From NCBI GenBank assembly GCA_015057005.1, contig SVFF01000010.1, positions 23,746 through 87,745 of the forward strand: a stretch of 64,000 nucleotides of DNA, written 5' to 3'. The position numbers were made by a program, and so were the translations under genes. Every line of letters begins with the position of its first letter. Position 1 is the first letter of the stretch. The notes beneath the pieces are model-generated. The model made no database searches, was not told the origin of the DNA, and worked only from the letters and a program-made list of their open reading frames with translations. This stretch comes from Lachnospiraceae bacterium. GTDB lineage: Bacteria; Bacillota; Clostridia; Lachnospirales; Lachnospiraceae. Below are positions 32,554-41,198 of this stretch, one piece after another.

Positions 32554-34380
32554 ATGAATCAAAAATTGGAAGATATATTAAATCTGGCGCTTGAGACGCC
32601 GGAAGAACAGCGGCAGCAGACGGAGACGCTGAATGTGGGATTTGACAGTGAGTTGCGGACATGGGAACTGATCGTGAAGTATCACGGAAGCCTGGCAGTA
32701 CTGGAAACACTGGGTGTCACTGTAGAGTATTTGATTGCAGGATATGCCATTTTGACGGTGCCGGAGAATCTGGTGGATGCGGTGGCGGAGTTGGAACAAA
32801 TTGAATATGTGGAAAAGCCCAAGCGGTTCTTTTACAGCCAGGTAAGTCCCACCGGTGACCGCTGCTTTCCGCCTGTTACTATGAGGGCACCTTTTCTCAC
32901 AGGAGAAGGTGTCCTTTTGGCGGTGCTGGATTCGGGGATTGATTGGAACAGGAGGGATTTTCGTAAGGAGAATGGTGAGACCAGGATACGTTTTTTGTGG
33001 GATCAAACGCTGGAGCCCGACGGAAGAGAAAATGATGCGGCTGCCCGAAACGCAGATGTGGGGCAAGGAATTGAAGCAATGGGACAGGGCCCTCGCAGGT
33101 CGCCGTTAGGCTTTGTTCAAGGCGTAGAATTTACGGAACAGCAGATCAACGCAGCATTGGCGGCTGACACGGAGGCGGAGCGATTTGCTCTTTTGCCCAG
33201 CCGGGATGTGAGCGGCCATGGCACTGCAGTGGCAGGGATTGCGGCGGGATATGATCGAGAGAACGGTTACAGCGGTGCTGCTCCCGGTGCTGCCCTTTTG
33301 ATTGTAAAGATGGGACTTCCGGGAGAATTGGGGTTCCCCAGGACCACGGAAATCATGCGGGGGATCACTTATGCACTGATCAGGGCCAATGAACTTCAGC
33401 TGCCAATGGTCATTAATTTAAGTTTTGGGAACAGTTATGGTTCCCATGACGGAAGCTCACTCTTAGAACGCTTTTTGGACAACGCGGCGGAAATCGGTCG
33501 GACAGTAATCTGCGTGGGCAGCGGCAACGAGGGAGATGCAGGAGGGCATGTTGCTGGTGATGTGCGGGAGAATGGTACAGTAGAGTTGGCTGTGGGAGAG
33601 TACGAACAGACATTAAATGTGCAGATTTGGAAAAATTACAGTGATGTGTATCGTTTTTTTCTGCGCTCTCCCGGAGGCAGCGAAACGGAGCTGCCGATGC
33701 AGGTGGAGCAGGGAAAGTATACAGTAGAATTGGAGCAGACCAGAGTGCTTGTGTATATGGGAGAGCCCAGGCCTTATGCAGTGCCTCAGGAAATTTACCT
33801 GGATATGATACCGGCAGAAGGAATGTATATCAACAGCGGTGTCTGGAGCATCCGCATGGAGCCGGTGAAGGTGGTAACCGGACGGTATTATCTCTATCTG
33901 CCGGGCAGTGCAGCACGAAGCGGCAACACCCGGTTTTTCCGGCCTACTCCGGAGGTAACATTGACCACACCTTCCACTGCTGCGAAGGTGATCACAGTGG
34001 GAGCCTACAATCAGATATTTGACTCTTACGCGGATTTTTCCGGCAGAGGGTATACCGATAGTGAACGCACGATTGGTGTGGTGACGGCCGGCTTGACCAA
34101 GCCGGATCTGGTGGCGCCGGGCGTAGACATTCTGGCGCCGGACACTTTCGGCGGCTACGCCGCCGTCACGGGCACATCCTTTGCCACGCCCATTGTGGCG
34201 GGCAGTACAGCACTTTTGATGGAGTGGGGGATTGTAAGAGGGAATGATCCTTTTTTGTATGGTGAAAAAGTAAAAAGTTATCTGCGAAAAGGGGCCAGAC
34301 CTCTGCGGGGGGAGCAGGCATATCCTAATGAGCGGGTGGGCTGGGGAGCGCTGTGCGTAGCAGAGAGTCTGCCCGGATAA
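32554..34380 (+). CDS. S8 family subtilisin-like peptidase (Csp-like)
   Basis: A 608-residue serine peptidase with the complete triad: Asp126 (LLAVLDSGIDW), His222 (SGHGTAVAG) and Ser542 (GTSFATPIVAG). No signal peptide is visible. The N-terminal ~100 residues (TPEEQRQQTETLNVGFDS...) resemble the prodomain of clostridial Csp-type germination proteases and related cytoplasmic S8 enzymes. A beta-rich insert of about 170 residues lies between the His and Ser regions. CGGGAG precedes the ATG at 32554. Higher GC than both neighbours. Role in spore germination is possible but not shown. Confidence 0.88.
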   Translation: MNQKLEDILNLALETPEEQRQQTETLNVGFDSELRTWELIVKYHGSLAVLETLGVTVEYLIAGYAILTVPENLVDAVAELEQIEYVEKPKRFFYSQVSPTGDRCFPPVTMRAPFLTGEGVLLAVLDSGIDWNRRDFRKENGETRIRFLWDQTLEPDGRENDAAARNADVGQGIEAMGQGPRRSPLGFVQGVEFTEQQINAALAADTEAERFALLPSRDVSGHGTAVAGIAAGYDRENGYSGAAPGAALLIVKMGLPGELGFPRTTEIMRGITYALIRANELQLPMVINLSFGNSYGSHDGSSLLERFLDNAAEIGRTVICVGSGNEGDAGGHVAGDVRENGTVELAVGEYEQTLNVQIWKNYSDVYRFFLRSPGGSETELPMQVEQGKYTVELEQTRVLVYMGEPRPYAVPQEIYLDMIPAEGMYINSGVWSIRMEPVKVVTGRYYLYLPGSAARSGNTRFFRPTPEVTLTTPSTAAKVITVGAYNQIFDSYADFSGRGYTDSERTIGVVTAGLTKPDLVAPGVDILAPDTFGGYAAVTGTSFATPIVAGSTALLMEWGIVRGNDPFLYGEKVKSYLRKGARPLRGEQAYPNERVGWGALCVAESLPG

Positions 34381-34532
34381 AACATAAGTGTATAAAGAAG
34401 CATAAGCTTCTTTGTGGCGCAATTGACTTTCATTAAAAACGAATTATAATTACAGTAGAATGTATTAAATGGCAAAACAAATCAAAAGGTGCATTTAGTT
34501 TTGTGCGCATATACAGAAGAGAGGATCAGAGA

Positions 34533-35617
34533 ATGTATTGGTTTCATATTTATAGTCAAATACATTAGCGGGAAGTGGTAATCAGCATTTTTTTCTGACG
34601 CAGGATAATGCAGTGCATAAAGGACGTATATATTTTAAACTTTTTGCAGGAGGAGCCTATAATTACTCCTTACTATTTTCGAATATAATAGACAGTACCT
34701 ATGCCGATGGAAATATTAGCCATTGCAATTTGATTTGTAGTGAGTGGGAACTTGTGCAAGCTGCCCTTGGAGTTTGCAGGGAATGTAGTGCGTAAAATGC
34801 CGTCAATCCCGAAAAAGTACAAATAATTACATTTGGTGGAAAGGAAAGGAAGACGGTATTGCCCGGTGAGTTTTTCACATCTGATCCTGTGAAAATCGTC
34901 GCTCAAAAGGGGGAGTATCTTTGCCTGGAAATTGCTTTTAGGGGGTCAATGATACCCTATCATGAAGAAAGTATCCTTCCCGTTTTTGAGTGGAAGGATG
35001 GTAAATGGATTCCCTCAAAACGTGTACCTTTTCCGGGAATGATCGGATGCGATAGAATGGTTAAGAAAAAAATAGGCTTTATGGGAGACTCCATTACACA
35101 AGGAATAGGGACTCCTGTCAATGCTTATACCCATTGGAATGCTTTGACGGCAGCGGCTGTTGGAGAGGAGTATTCTTATTGGAATCTGGGCCTTGGATAT
35201 GGGAGAGCACAAGATGCGGCAAGCGACAGTGCATGGCTTTATAAGGCAAAACATTTAGATGTTGTAGTCGTATGCTATGGAACGAATGATATTGGGCAGG
35301 GAAGAACAACTGAACAGATGAAAGCGGACCTGCATACAATCGTTTCCAAATTAAAAGCAGCAGGCGTAAAAGTCATAATTCAGACCTTGCCGCCCTTTGA
35401 CAGGAAAGGGGAACTATTGGAAAAATGGAGGGACATCAATTGTTATATCCGCAATACGCTTTCTGCGTATGCGGATGGAATGTTTGATGTAGTCCCGTAT
35501 TTATTAGATGGACCAGAGGAAGAAGGAAAAGCCGGTTACGGTGCGCATCCCGATGAAAATGGATGTCTTGCATGGGCAAATGCGTTGATACCGTACTTGC
35601 AGGAATTTGTGAAGTAA
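34533..35617 (+). pseudogene. SGNH/GDSL hydrolase, disrupted
   Basis: An esterase-type gene broken twice. After GAGAGGAT the ATG frame gives MYWFHIYSQIH and stops; the evident continuation (GSGNQHFFLTQDNAVHKGR, AYNYSLLFSNIIDSTYADG) is in another frame, implying a frameshift near 34565. That frame meets TAA at 34793-34795 (ECSA-stop-NAVNPEKV) and then continues intact to 35617. The C-terminal part is a full SGNH domain: GFMGDSITQGIG (nucleophile Ser), GLGYGRAQD, YGTNDIG and HPDENG. The downstream part could still be translated from an internal start, but no good ribosome site was seen. Confidence 0.75.
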
Positions 35618-35716
35618 GGATAGGCATATCATAGATATTCTTTTTATGATGCTTACAATCAACGTAGTATTTTCTTGTTTTGATCAATATTATATCCAAG
35701 TAAATGTAGCTATTGG

Positions 35717-35745
35717 CCGATGGGACTATTCTCATCGGTTTTTTT
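35717..35745 (+). terminator. Intrinsic terminator
   Basis: CCGATGGGA...TCTCATCGG stem (one wobble) followed by seven T. Confidence 0.85.
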
Positions 35746-35803
35746 ATATACATTTCGTTCGTTCACGATAATAATCAAATATTAACGGATAGAAATGATT
35801 GCA

Positions 35804-35832
35804 TTGACGAACATTAACGATTGTGGTAATAT
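35804..35832 (+). promoter_or_regulatory. Promoter of the MurA-like gene
   Basis: TTGACG (35804-35809), 17-bp spacer, TAATAT (35827-35832). Upstream and inside the spacer the heptamer ATTAACG occurs twice (about 35781 and 35813), a possible operator. Confidence 0.65.
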
Positions 35833-35890
35833 ATGTGTATTTGAAAGAATAATTATTAAGTTATTCATAAAGTAGTCAAAGGAGTTTTTT

Positions 35891-37162
35891 ATGGGTCAGA
35901 CTAATGAACAAAAGTTATACATTAGGGGCGGAAGACAACTGAATGGAGAAATTCTGGTAGATGGCGCTAAAAATTCAGCGTTGGTATGTATGGTTGCGGC
36001 ATGTCTTGTAAATGATGGGTCTGAAGTTAGATTATATAATATTCCGCGGTTGACAGATATTGATATCATGATTGAAATCCTAAGAAAAATTGGGAAAACA
36101 ATAGAAATTAATGAAGAGTATATAGGGATAAGCGGTTGTATTGCGGATTGTGATGTACCCATTAAATTGGCAAGCAAAATAAGAGGATCCATTTACTTGA
36201 TGGGACTACTCTTGGGAATTGTTGGCAAAGTAAAGTGTGGTTTACCAGGTGGTGACAAAATTGGTCCCAGACCAATTGATATGCATTTGTCAGCATTTGA
36301 AATGCTTGGAGCAAAATGTGAGATGATGGATGGAAGAGTAGAAGGAGTTGTAATCAAAGAACTTGTAGGAAGACACATCTACTTAAAATACCCCAGCGTT
36401 GGGACTGTATGCAATATTATGCTGATTGCTGCCAATGCGAAGGGAAAAACGATCATTGATAATGCAGCAAAAGAGCCGGAAATAGTTGATTTAGCAAACA
36501 TGATGATAAAAATAGGAATCAAGGTAACCGGTGCAGGAACTGATCGTATTGTAATTGAAGGGAAAGGTAATATAAGAGGCAACGTTGATTATGAAATCAT
36601 TCCGGATAGAATTGAAACAGGAGTCTTTTTAGCATCTGTAGCTATGACCGGTGGAGAAATATTGATAAAGAACGCAATCACAAGACATAACTTCCCTTTG
36701 TTGGCAATATTAGAGGAATGTGGGACAACCATTGAGAGTAACGGGGAAGGAATATATTTAAGGAGTAATGGTATATTAAAACCTGTTAATGTTAATATCA
36801 TGCCTTTTCCGGGAGTGGCGACAGATTTACAGCCTATAATCACTACACTTGCAACTAAGTGTATAGGTGAATCTGTGGTAATTGATTATGTTTTCCCAGA
36901 GAGGTTTCAGTATATATATGAATTGAATTGCATGGGAGCGAGGATAGAACGATATTCTAATATATTAAAAATAAATGGTGGAAAGAAGATGTATGGTGCT
37001 GAAGTGAAAGGTAATGATATTCGTTCGGCGACAGCGTTAGTGTGCGCGGGGTTAATTGCAGAGGGGGAAACGATAGTGTCAGGAGTTGAACATTTATTAA
37101 GGGGGTATGTGAACCTGGAAAATAAACTGATAAGTTTAGGTGCAGATATTGTAAAACGTTAG
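35891..37162 (+). CDS. murA: UDP-GlcNAc enolpyruvyl transferase with Asp at the active-site Cys position
   Basis: A 423-residue MurA/EPSP-synthase fold enzyme that adds enolpyruvate from PEP to UDP-GlcNAc, the first step of peptidoglycan synthesis. GAKNSALV (catalytic Lys27), KIRGSIYLMG, KYPSVGTVCNIMLIAANAKG, PDRIETGVFLASVA and PFPGVATDLQP are conserved. The loop normally reading GGCxIGxRP reads GGDKIGPRPIDMH: residue 122, encoded by GAC at 36254-36256, is Asp in place of Cys. Asp at this site occurs in naturally fosfomycin-insensitive MurA of Mycobacterium, Chlamydia and Borrelia. The gene is AT-rich compared with most of the window, isolated, and followed by a tandem repeat array, which suggests acquisition or a second MurA copy. 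Confidence 0.92.
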   Translation: MGQTNEQKLYIRGGRQLNGEILVDGAKNSALVCMVAACLVNDGSEVRLYNIPRLTDIDIMIEILRKIGKTIEINEEYIGISGCIADCDVPIKLASKIRGSIYLMGLLLGIVGKVKCGLPGGDKIGPRPIDMHLSAFEMLGAKCEMMDGRVEGVVIKELVGRHIYLKYPSVGTVCNIMLIAANAKGKTIIDNAAKEPEIVDLANMMIKIGIKVTGAGTDRIVIEGKGNIRGNVDYEIIPDRIETGVFLASVAMTGGEILIKNAITRHNFPLLAILEECGTTIESNGEGIYLRSNGILKPVNVNIMPFPGVATDLQPIITTLATKCIGESVVIDYVFPERFQYIYELNCMGARIERYSNILKINGGKKMYGAEVKGNDIRSATALVCAGLIAEGETIVSGVEHLLRGYVNLENKLISLGADIVKR

Positions 37163-37241
37163 GTTGTAGGAGGCATTTGAAGAATTTATTTAACTGTTAC
37201 AAGGGCAAATATGCATCCGAATTTCTTTATAATTCAGCAAC

Positions 37242-37470
37242 CGTCCGAAGGAGTCCCTATAAAAGATGTGAAAAATCATCTGAACTCCCTGAAACTTCAC
37301 AAATCGTCTGCTTGAAATGCCATAAAAGACGTGAAAAAAGCATCTGAACTCCCTGGAATCTCACAAATCGTCTGCTTGAAATGCTATGCAAGACGTAAAA
37401 AAAGCATCTGAATTCCTTAAAACTCCACGGATCGTCTGTTAGCGTTATATGAAAATGTGGATAATACATC
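37242..37470 (+). repeat. Tandem ~64-bp repeat array
   Basis: Three full units and a partial fourth start with CGTC at 37242, 37305, 37369 and 37433 (periods 63, 64, 64). Shared blocks are CGTCTGCTTGAAATGC, AAAAGACGTGAAAAA, GCATCTGAACTCCCT and CTCACAAAT. CGTCT and AGACG within a unit can pair. The period is not a multiple of three, so a coding origin is unlikely. No unique spacers. Confidence 0.8.
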
Positions 37471-37492
37471 GTTGCTACCGTGTATACAATTA

Positions 37493-37527
37493 GAATACCC
37501 GATATATCAAATGAATATCGGGTATTC
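37493..37527. terminator. Perfect 13-bp hairpin between converging genes
   Basis: GAATACCCGATAT pairs fully with ATATCGGGTATTC around a 9-nt loop. The T tract is weak on both sides, so it may be a terminator or a protein site. Confidence 0.6.
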
Positions 37528-37558
37528 TAGTCAATTTACAGCAAGTTAAAAAGTTAAT

Positions 37559-38170
37559 TTACATCCAGGATATTTTATTTTCTTCATGCCGCATGATTCT
37601 GCCCAGGTTAGCGCGATGTCTCCAGATCATCAGCGCATCAAAAATCAACAGCGCGATGACCATGGCCGTAGAGTCTGTGGTCAGGTAGACAAACAACGTT
37701 ACCAGCAGGGCGGAGCCGATGCTGGCGATGGCAATGATCTTTCCGATGTAGAGGATCACCAGGAAACCCAGCAGGGGCAGGAAGAAAATCCAGGGGCTGT
37801 AGCCGCCGAACAGCATCATGCCGAACAGGAAACCGTACATGGTAGCTACGGCCTTGCCGCCTTTAAAGCGGGCAAATAAGGGGAAGCAGTGTCCCAGGGC
37901 GGCAGCCAGACCGGCGATGACCAATGTGTTCTCATTCTTGGCAAAAAGGGAAGTCAGGAAGATGGTCAGGGCCACCTTCAGGATATCCAGAGTCATTACA
38001 GCCAGACCGGCTTTTTTGCCTAATACACGGCCGGCATTTCCGCCGCCTAAGTTTTTGCTGCCGTACTGGCGGATGTCTGTTTTGTAAAAAACTTTACCGA
38101 TCACCAGAGCGAAAGGGATGGAGCCCAGCAGGTAGCCGATTATAATAGAAAGAATGATTTCGGTATGCAT
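37559..38170 (-). CDS. plsY: Acyl-phosphate:glycerol-3-phosphate acyltransferase
   Basis: A 203-residue membrane enzyme with about five helices. PlsY motifs are present: GYLLGSIPFALVIG, DIRQYGSKNLGGGNAGRVLG (motif 1, S-x-N-x-G-x-x-N type), FKGGKAVATMYG (motif 2) and a C-terminal RHRANLGRIMRHEENK (motif 3). It transfers an acyl group from acyl phosphate to glycerol-3-phosphate, the first step of phospholipid synthesis. It lies 24 bases downstream of a DegV gene on the same strand, probably one operon; both act on fatty acids. Confidence 0.95.
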   Translation of the reverse strand: MHTEIILSIIIGYLLGSIPFALVIGKVFYKTDIRQYGSKNLGGGNAGRVLGKKAGLAVMTLDILKVALTIFLTSLFAKNENTLVIAGLAAALGHCFPLFARFKGGKAVATMYGFLFGMMLFGGYSPWIFFLPLLGFLVILYIGKIIAIASIGSALLVTLFVYLTTDSTAMVIALLIFDALMIWRHRANLGRIMRHEENKISWM

Positions 38171-38194
38171 ATGTAGGAACCTCGTTTATTATCA

Positions 38195-39025
38195 TTATTT
38201 GCGTATGGCCTGGATCACAATGCAGCCGGGTCCGCCGTGAGTCATCAGAGAGGGTGGCAGCATAAAGAGCTGCATTTCGGTCCGGGAGAAGAATTCCTTG
38301 ATCTGGCACATAACAGCCTTGGCATCTTCGATAACACCGCCGTGGGAGATGCTGATAATATAATTTTCATCCACGCCCAGGTGTTTCAGGTGCTCAATGA
38401 TTGCCTCTACAGCTTTGCGCTTGGAACGCTTGATCACAAAGGGCGTAATCCGCTTTTTATCTTCTGTCTGGGTCATGACGGGCACGATTTTAATGATATT
38501 GCCCAGCTTGGCAGCTAAAGGTGTCAGGCGGCCGCTTCTTTTCAGAAAGTTAAAATCGGACGGAATGACGAAAGAGACGGAGGTTTCGATGCTCTCCTGC
38601 AGTCTGCGCATAATGGTCAGAATATCCTTTCCTTCCTCGCGAAGCTTCAGGGCCTTCTGTACCAGGTAACGCTGGGGACCGGCTAAGGTCTTGGTGTCTA
38701 TAATGTGGATGCGGCTATTGTCTTCTATCATATTTTTAGCACCTTCCATATTCTGATAGGTGCCGGAAAGACCGTCGCCGATGGGGAGTACCAGCATTTC
38801 ATCCGGACAGCTCTCGAAGACTTCTATGATATCGCCGATGGCAGGCTGGGAGGTGGTGGGAACGGCTCCCTCTTCGATTTTTTGCAGGATGGCTTCGCTG
38901 CTGATATCCTCATAATCCCGATATACCTGATCGTCTATAATGGTGCATGCAGGAATGATGGTGATTCCAAGTTCCCGTCCTTCGGCGGGAGAATATAACG
39001 TGGGTGTGTCTGCTATAATTTTCAT
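38195..39025 (-). CDS. DegV family fatty-acid-binding protein
   Basis: A 276-residue DegV/FakB-type protein. Seen: KIIADTPTLYSPAEGRELGI at the start, VPTTSQPAIGDI (conserved T-S-x-P), LPIGDGLSGTYQNM (S-G-T-Y), IIDTKTLAGPQ, FNFLKRSGRLTPLAAKLGN and the C-terminal THGGPGCIVIQAIR. Family members bind a fatty acid and present it to a FakA kinase, yielding acyl phosphate, the donor used by PlsY encoded next door. GAAGAGGT sets the start at 39025. Confidence 0.92.
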   Translation of the reverse strand: MKIIADTPTLYSPAEGRELGITIIPACTIIDDQVYRDYEDISSEAILQKIEEGAVPTTSQPAIGDIIEVFESCPDEMLVLPIGDGLSGTYQNMEGAKNMIEDNSRIHIIDTKTLAGPQRYLVQKALKLREEGKDILTIMRRLQESIETSVSFVIPSDFNFLKRSGRLTPLAAKLGNIIKIVPVMTQTEDKKRITPFVIKRSKRKAVEAIIEHLKHLGVDENYIISISHGGVIEDAKAVMCQIKEFFSRTEMQLFMLPPSLMTHGGPGCIVIQAIRK

Positions 39026-39263
39026 TTTTACCTCTTCATGCAAATCCCAGGTCACTGTGAATTTGCATTATATTTTCCATGTAGTTTTCGTTACTATATT
39101 ATCACGTTGTTTTAAACTTGTAAATTGTTTTTGAAAGACACATTGGTGAAATTTTAATAAATTTTGATAGGATTCAGTGAAACTGCGGACAGTGTACTAA
39201 GCCGGCATGTATATTGAGGTAAAATATTGCAAAGAGGACGTTTTTATGGCATGATAATAAATA

Positions 39264-39285
39264 GGTTAACAATACGTTAATAACC
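39264..39285. promoter_or_regulatory. Imperfect inverted repeat upstream of the GH2 gene
   Basis: GGTTAAC and GTTAATAACC halves form a 22-bp dyad located 6 bases before the ribosome site and downstream of a GATAAT-like box. A repressor operator is possible. Confidence 0.3.
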
Positions 39286-39303
39286 ATGACAGGAGGACAC
39301 GCT

Positions 39304-41106
39304 ATGAAGTGTTACATCAAAGATTATCCCAGACCACAGTTTGTGAGAAAGAACTGGGAGAATTTAAACGGAACCTGGGACTTTGCTTTTGACGATGGAA
39401 ACTTGGGAGAAAAGGCAAAATGGTATCAGGAATTTAAGGCCACCCATCAGATTCAGGTGCCCTTCACTTACGAGACCAAGCTGAGCGGTATTCAGGATGA
39501 GACGGTACATAAAAATGTGTGGTATCACAGGACCATTACCGTGGACGGCAGCAAGCTGGACAAGAATGATTATATCCTTTATTTTGAGGGAAGTGATTAT
39601 GTGACCAAGCTGTGGGTAAACGGTCAGTTTGCAGGCAGTCATAAGGGCGGTTATTCCAGATTTTCCTTTGATATTACCAATCTGGTAAATGATGGTGAGA
39701 ACGAGCTGGTAGTGAAGGTAGAAGATTCCCTGGATATGCAGCAGACCAGAGGTAAACAGCGATGGATGCCCGAAAACTATGCATGCTGGTATGTACAGAC
39801 AACCGGTATCTGGAAGACCGTTTGGGCAGAATATGCGCCTAAGGTGCGTCTGGAGAGCGTGAAGATGACTCCCAATATCGAGGATTACACCCTGGAACTG
39901 GAAATCAGAGTAAATGCTCCTGAAGAACTGTACGAAGGTAAGCTTCTGATGGAGACCAATGTTTCCTTTAAGGATAATTTTGTGACCAGGACTTACGTTG
40001 ATATCAATTCCGATTGTGTACGTGCCACAATTGATATGCTGAATACCAAGACCACAAAGGCTTACGATAATGCGTTCCAGTGGGCCCAGTATTGGACACC
40101 CAAGAACCCTAATCTCTACGACCTGGAATTCCGTCTGATCAGCGGTCAGGAAACGGTGGATGAGATCGGTTCTTACGTGGGTATGCGTACAGTGCGTGTT
40201 GAGGGCAGTAATGTCCTGTTAAATAATGAGCCTCTTTATCAGAGACTGATCCTGGATCAGGGTTACTGGAAAGATTCCCATCTGACACCTCCCGGCGAGG
40301 AAGCGCTGATCGAGGATATCGACAAGATCCATGCAATGGGCTACAACGGACTGCGCAAGCATCAGAAGACCGAGGATGAGAGATTCTTATATTGGTGTGA
40401 CGTAAAGGGTATGCTGGTGTGGAGCGAGATGGCAGCTGCTTACAGATATACTGACAAGGCAGTTGATCAGTTCACCAGAGAGTGGCTGGATGTAGTACAG
40501 CAGAATTACAACCATACCTGTATCATTACCTGGACCCCTATCAATGAGTCCTGGGGTGTGCCTGAGATCAAGACCCATGTGAAGCAGCAGCATTTCACCG
40601 AGGCCATTTATCACTTGACCAAGTCCATCGACAAATACCGTCCCGTTATTGTAAACGACGGTTGGGAGCATACGATCTCCGATATCTTTACCCTGCATGA
40701 TTATGAAGAGTTCGGCAAGCTGATGAAGGAACGGTATACTACATACAAGGATAATATCCTGAGCGGTCAGTTGGCATTTAATATCGGCAAATGTTCCCTG
40801 GCTAACGGTTATTCCTACAAGGGACAGCCCGTTATCATGAGTGAGTTCGGCGGCATCGCTTTCAATAACGATGATTCCGGCTGGGGTTACGGCAACAAGG
40901 TAAACACCAAGGAAGCATTCATCCGCAGATTTGACGATATCACTACCGCTGTAAAAGAGATTCCTTACATGTGCGGTTACTGCTACACACAGGTGACTGA
41001 TGTGCAGCAGGAGATCAACGGCCTCATGGATATCGACAGAAACTTCAAGGTGGATCCGGAAATTCTGAAGGAGATCAATGAGCGTAAAGTAGGATGCCTT
41101 TGGTAA
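39304..41106 (+). CDS. GH2 family glycosidase (beta-galactosidase/glucuronidase-like)
   Basis: A 600-residue cytoplasmic enzyme in the standard GH2 order: sugar-binding jelly roll (YPRPQFVRKNWENLNGTWDF ... WVNGQFAGSHKGGYSRFSFD), immunoglobulin-like domain, TIM barrel. The acid/base Glu415 lies in WTPINESWG and the nucleophile Glu514 in IMSEFGGIAF. The active-site context (RKHQKTEDERFLYWCD, SEMAAAY) resembles the compact GH2 beta-galactosidase/beta-glucuronidase-related clade. Substrate not resolvable. The start at 39304 has AGGAGG upstream. Confidence 0.92.
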   Translation: MKCYIKDYPRPQFVRKNWENLNGTWDFAFDDGNLGEKAKWYQEFKATHQIQVPFTYETKLSGIQDETVHKNVWYHRTITVDGSKLDKNDYILYFEGSDYVTKLWVNGQFAGSHKGGYSRFSFDITNLVNDGENELVVKVEDSLDMQQTRGKQRWMPENYACWYVQTTGIWKTVWAEYAPKVRLESVKMTPNIEDYTLELEIRVNAPEELYEGKLLMETNVSFKDNFVTRTYVDINSDCVRATIDMLNTKTTKAYDNAFQWAQYWTPKNPNLYDLEFRLISGQETVDEIGSYVGMRTVRVEGSNVLLNNEPLYQRLILDQGYWKDSHLTPPGEEALIEDIDKIHAMGYNGLRKHQKTEDERFLYWCDVKGMLVWSEMAAAYRYTDKAVDQFTREWLDVVQQNYNHTCIITWTPINESWGVPEIKTHVKQQHFTEAIYHLTKSIDKYRPVIVNDGWEHTISDIFTLHDYEEFGKLMKERYTTYKDNILSGQLAFNIGKCSLANGYSYKGQPVIMSEFGGIAFNNDDSGWGYGNKVNTKEAFIRRFDDITTAVKEIPYMCGYCYTQVTDVQQEINGLMDIDRNFKVDPEILKEINERKVGCLW

Positions 41107-41149
41107 TTTGACGACAGGTGAAATAGAGAAAACATAGAATAGCAGAAAA

Positions 41150-41190
41150 CTCCCGCATGGCATACAGAGAGATGTCATGCGGGAGCTTTT
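41150..41190. terminator. Bidirectional terminator between two GH2 genes
   Basis: CTCCCGCATG pairs with CATGCGGGAG (41150-41159 with 41176-41185), followed by CTTTTGTTTT. Confidence 0.92.
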
Positions 41191-41198
41191 GTTTTATT

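Noticed and set aside
37242..37470. CRISPR-like array downstream of murA
   Set aside because: Similarity runs across the whole 64-bp unit, so there is no repeat/spacer division.
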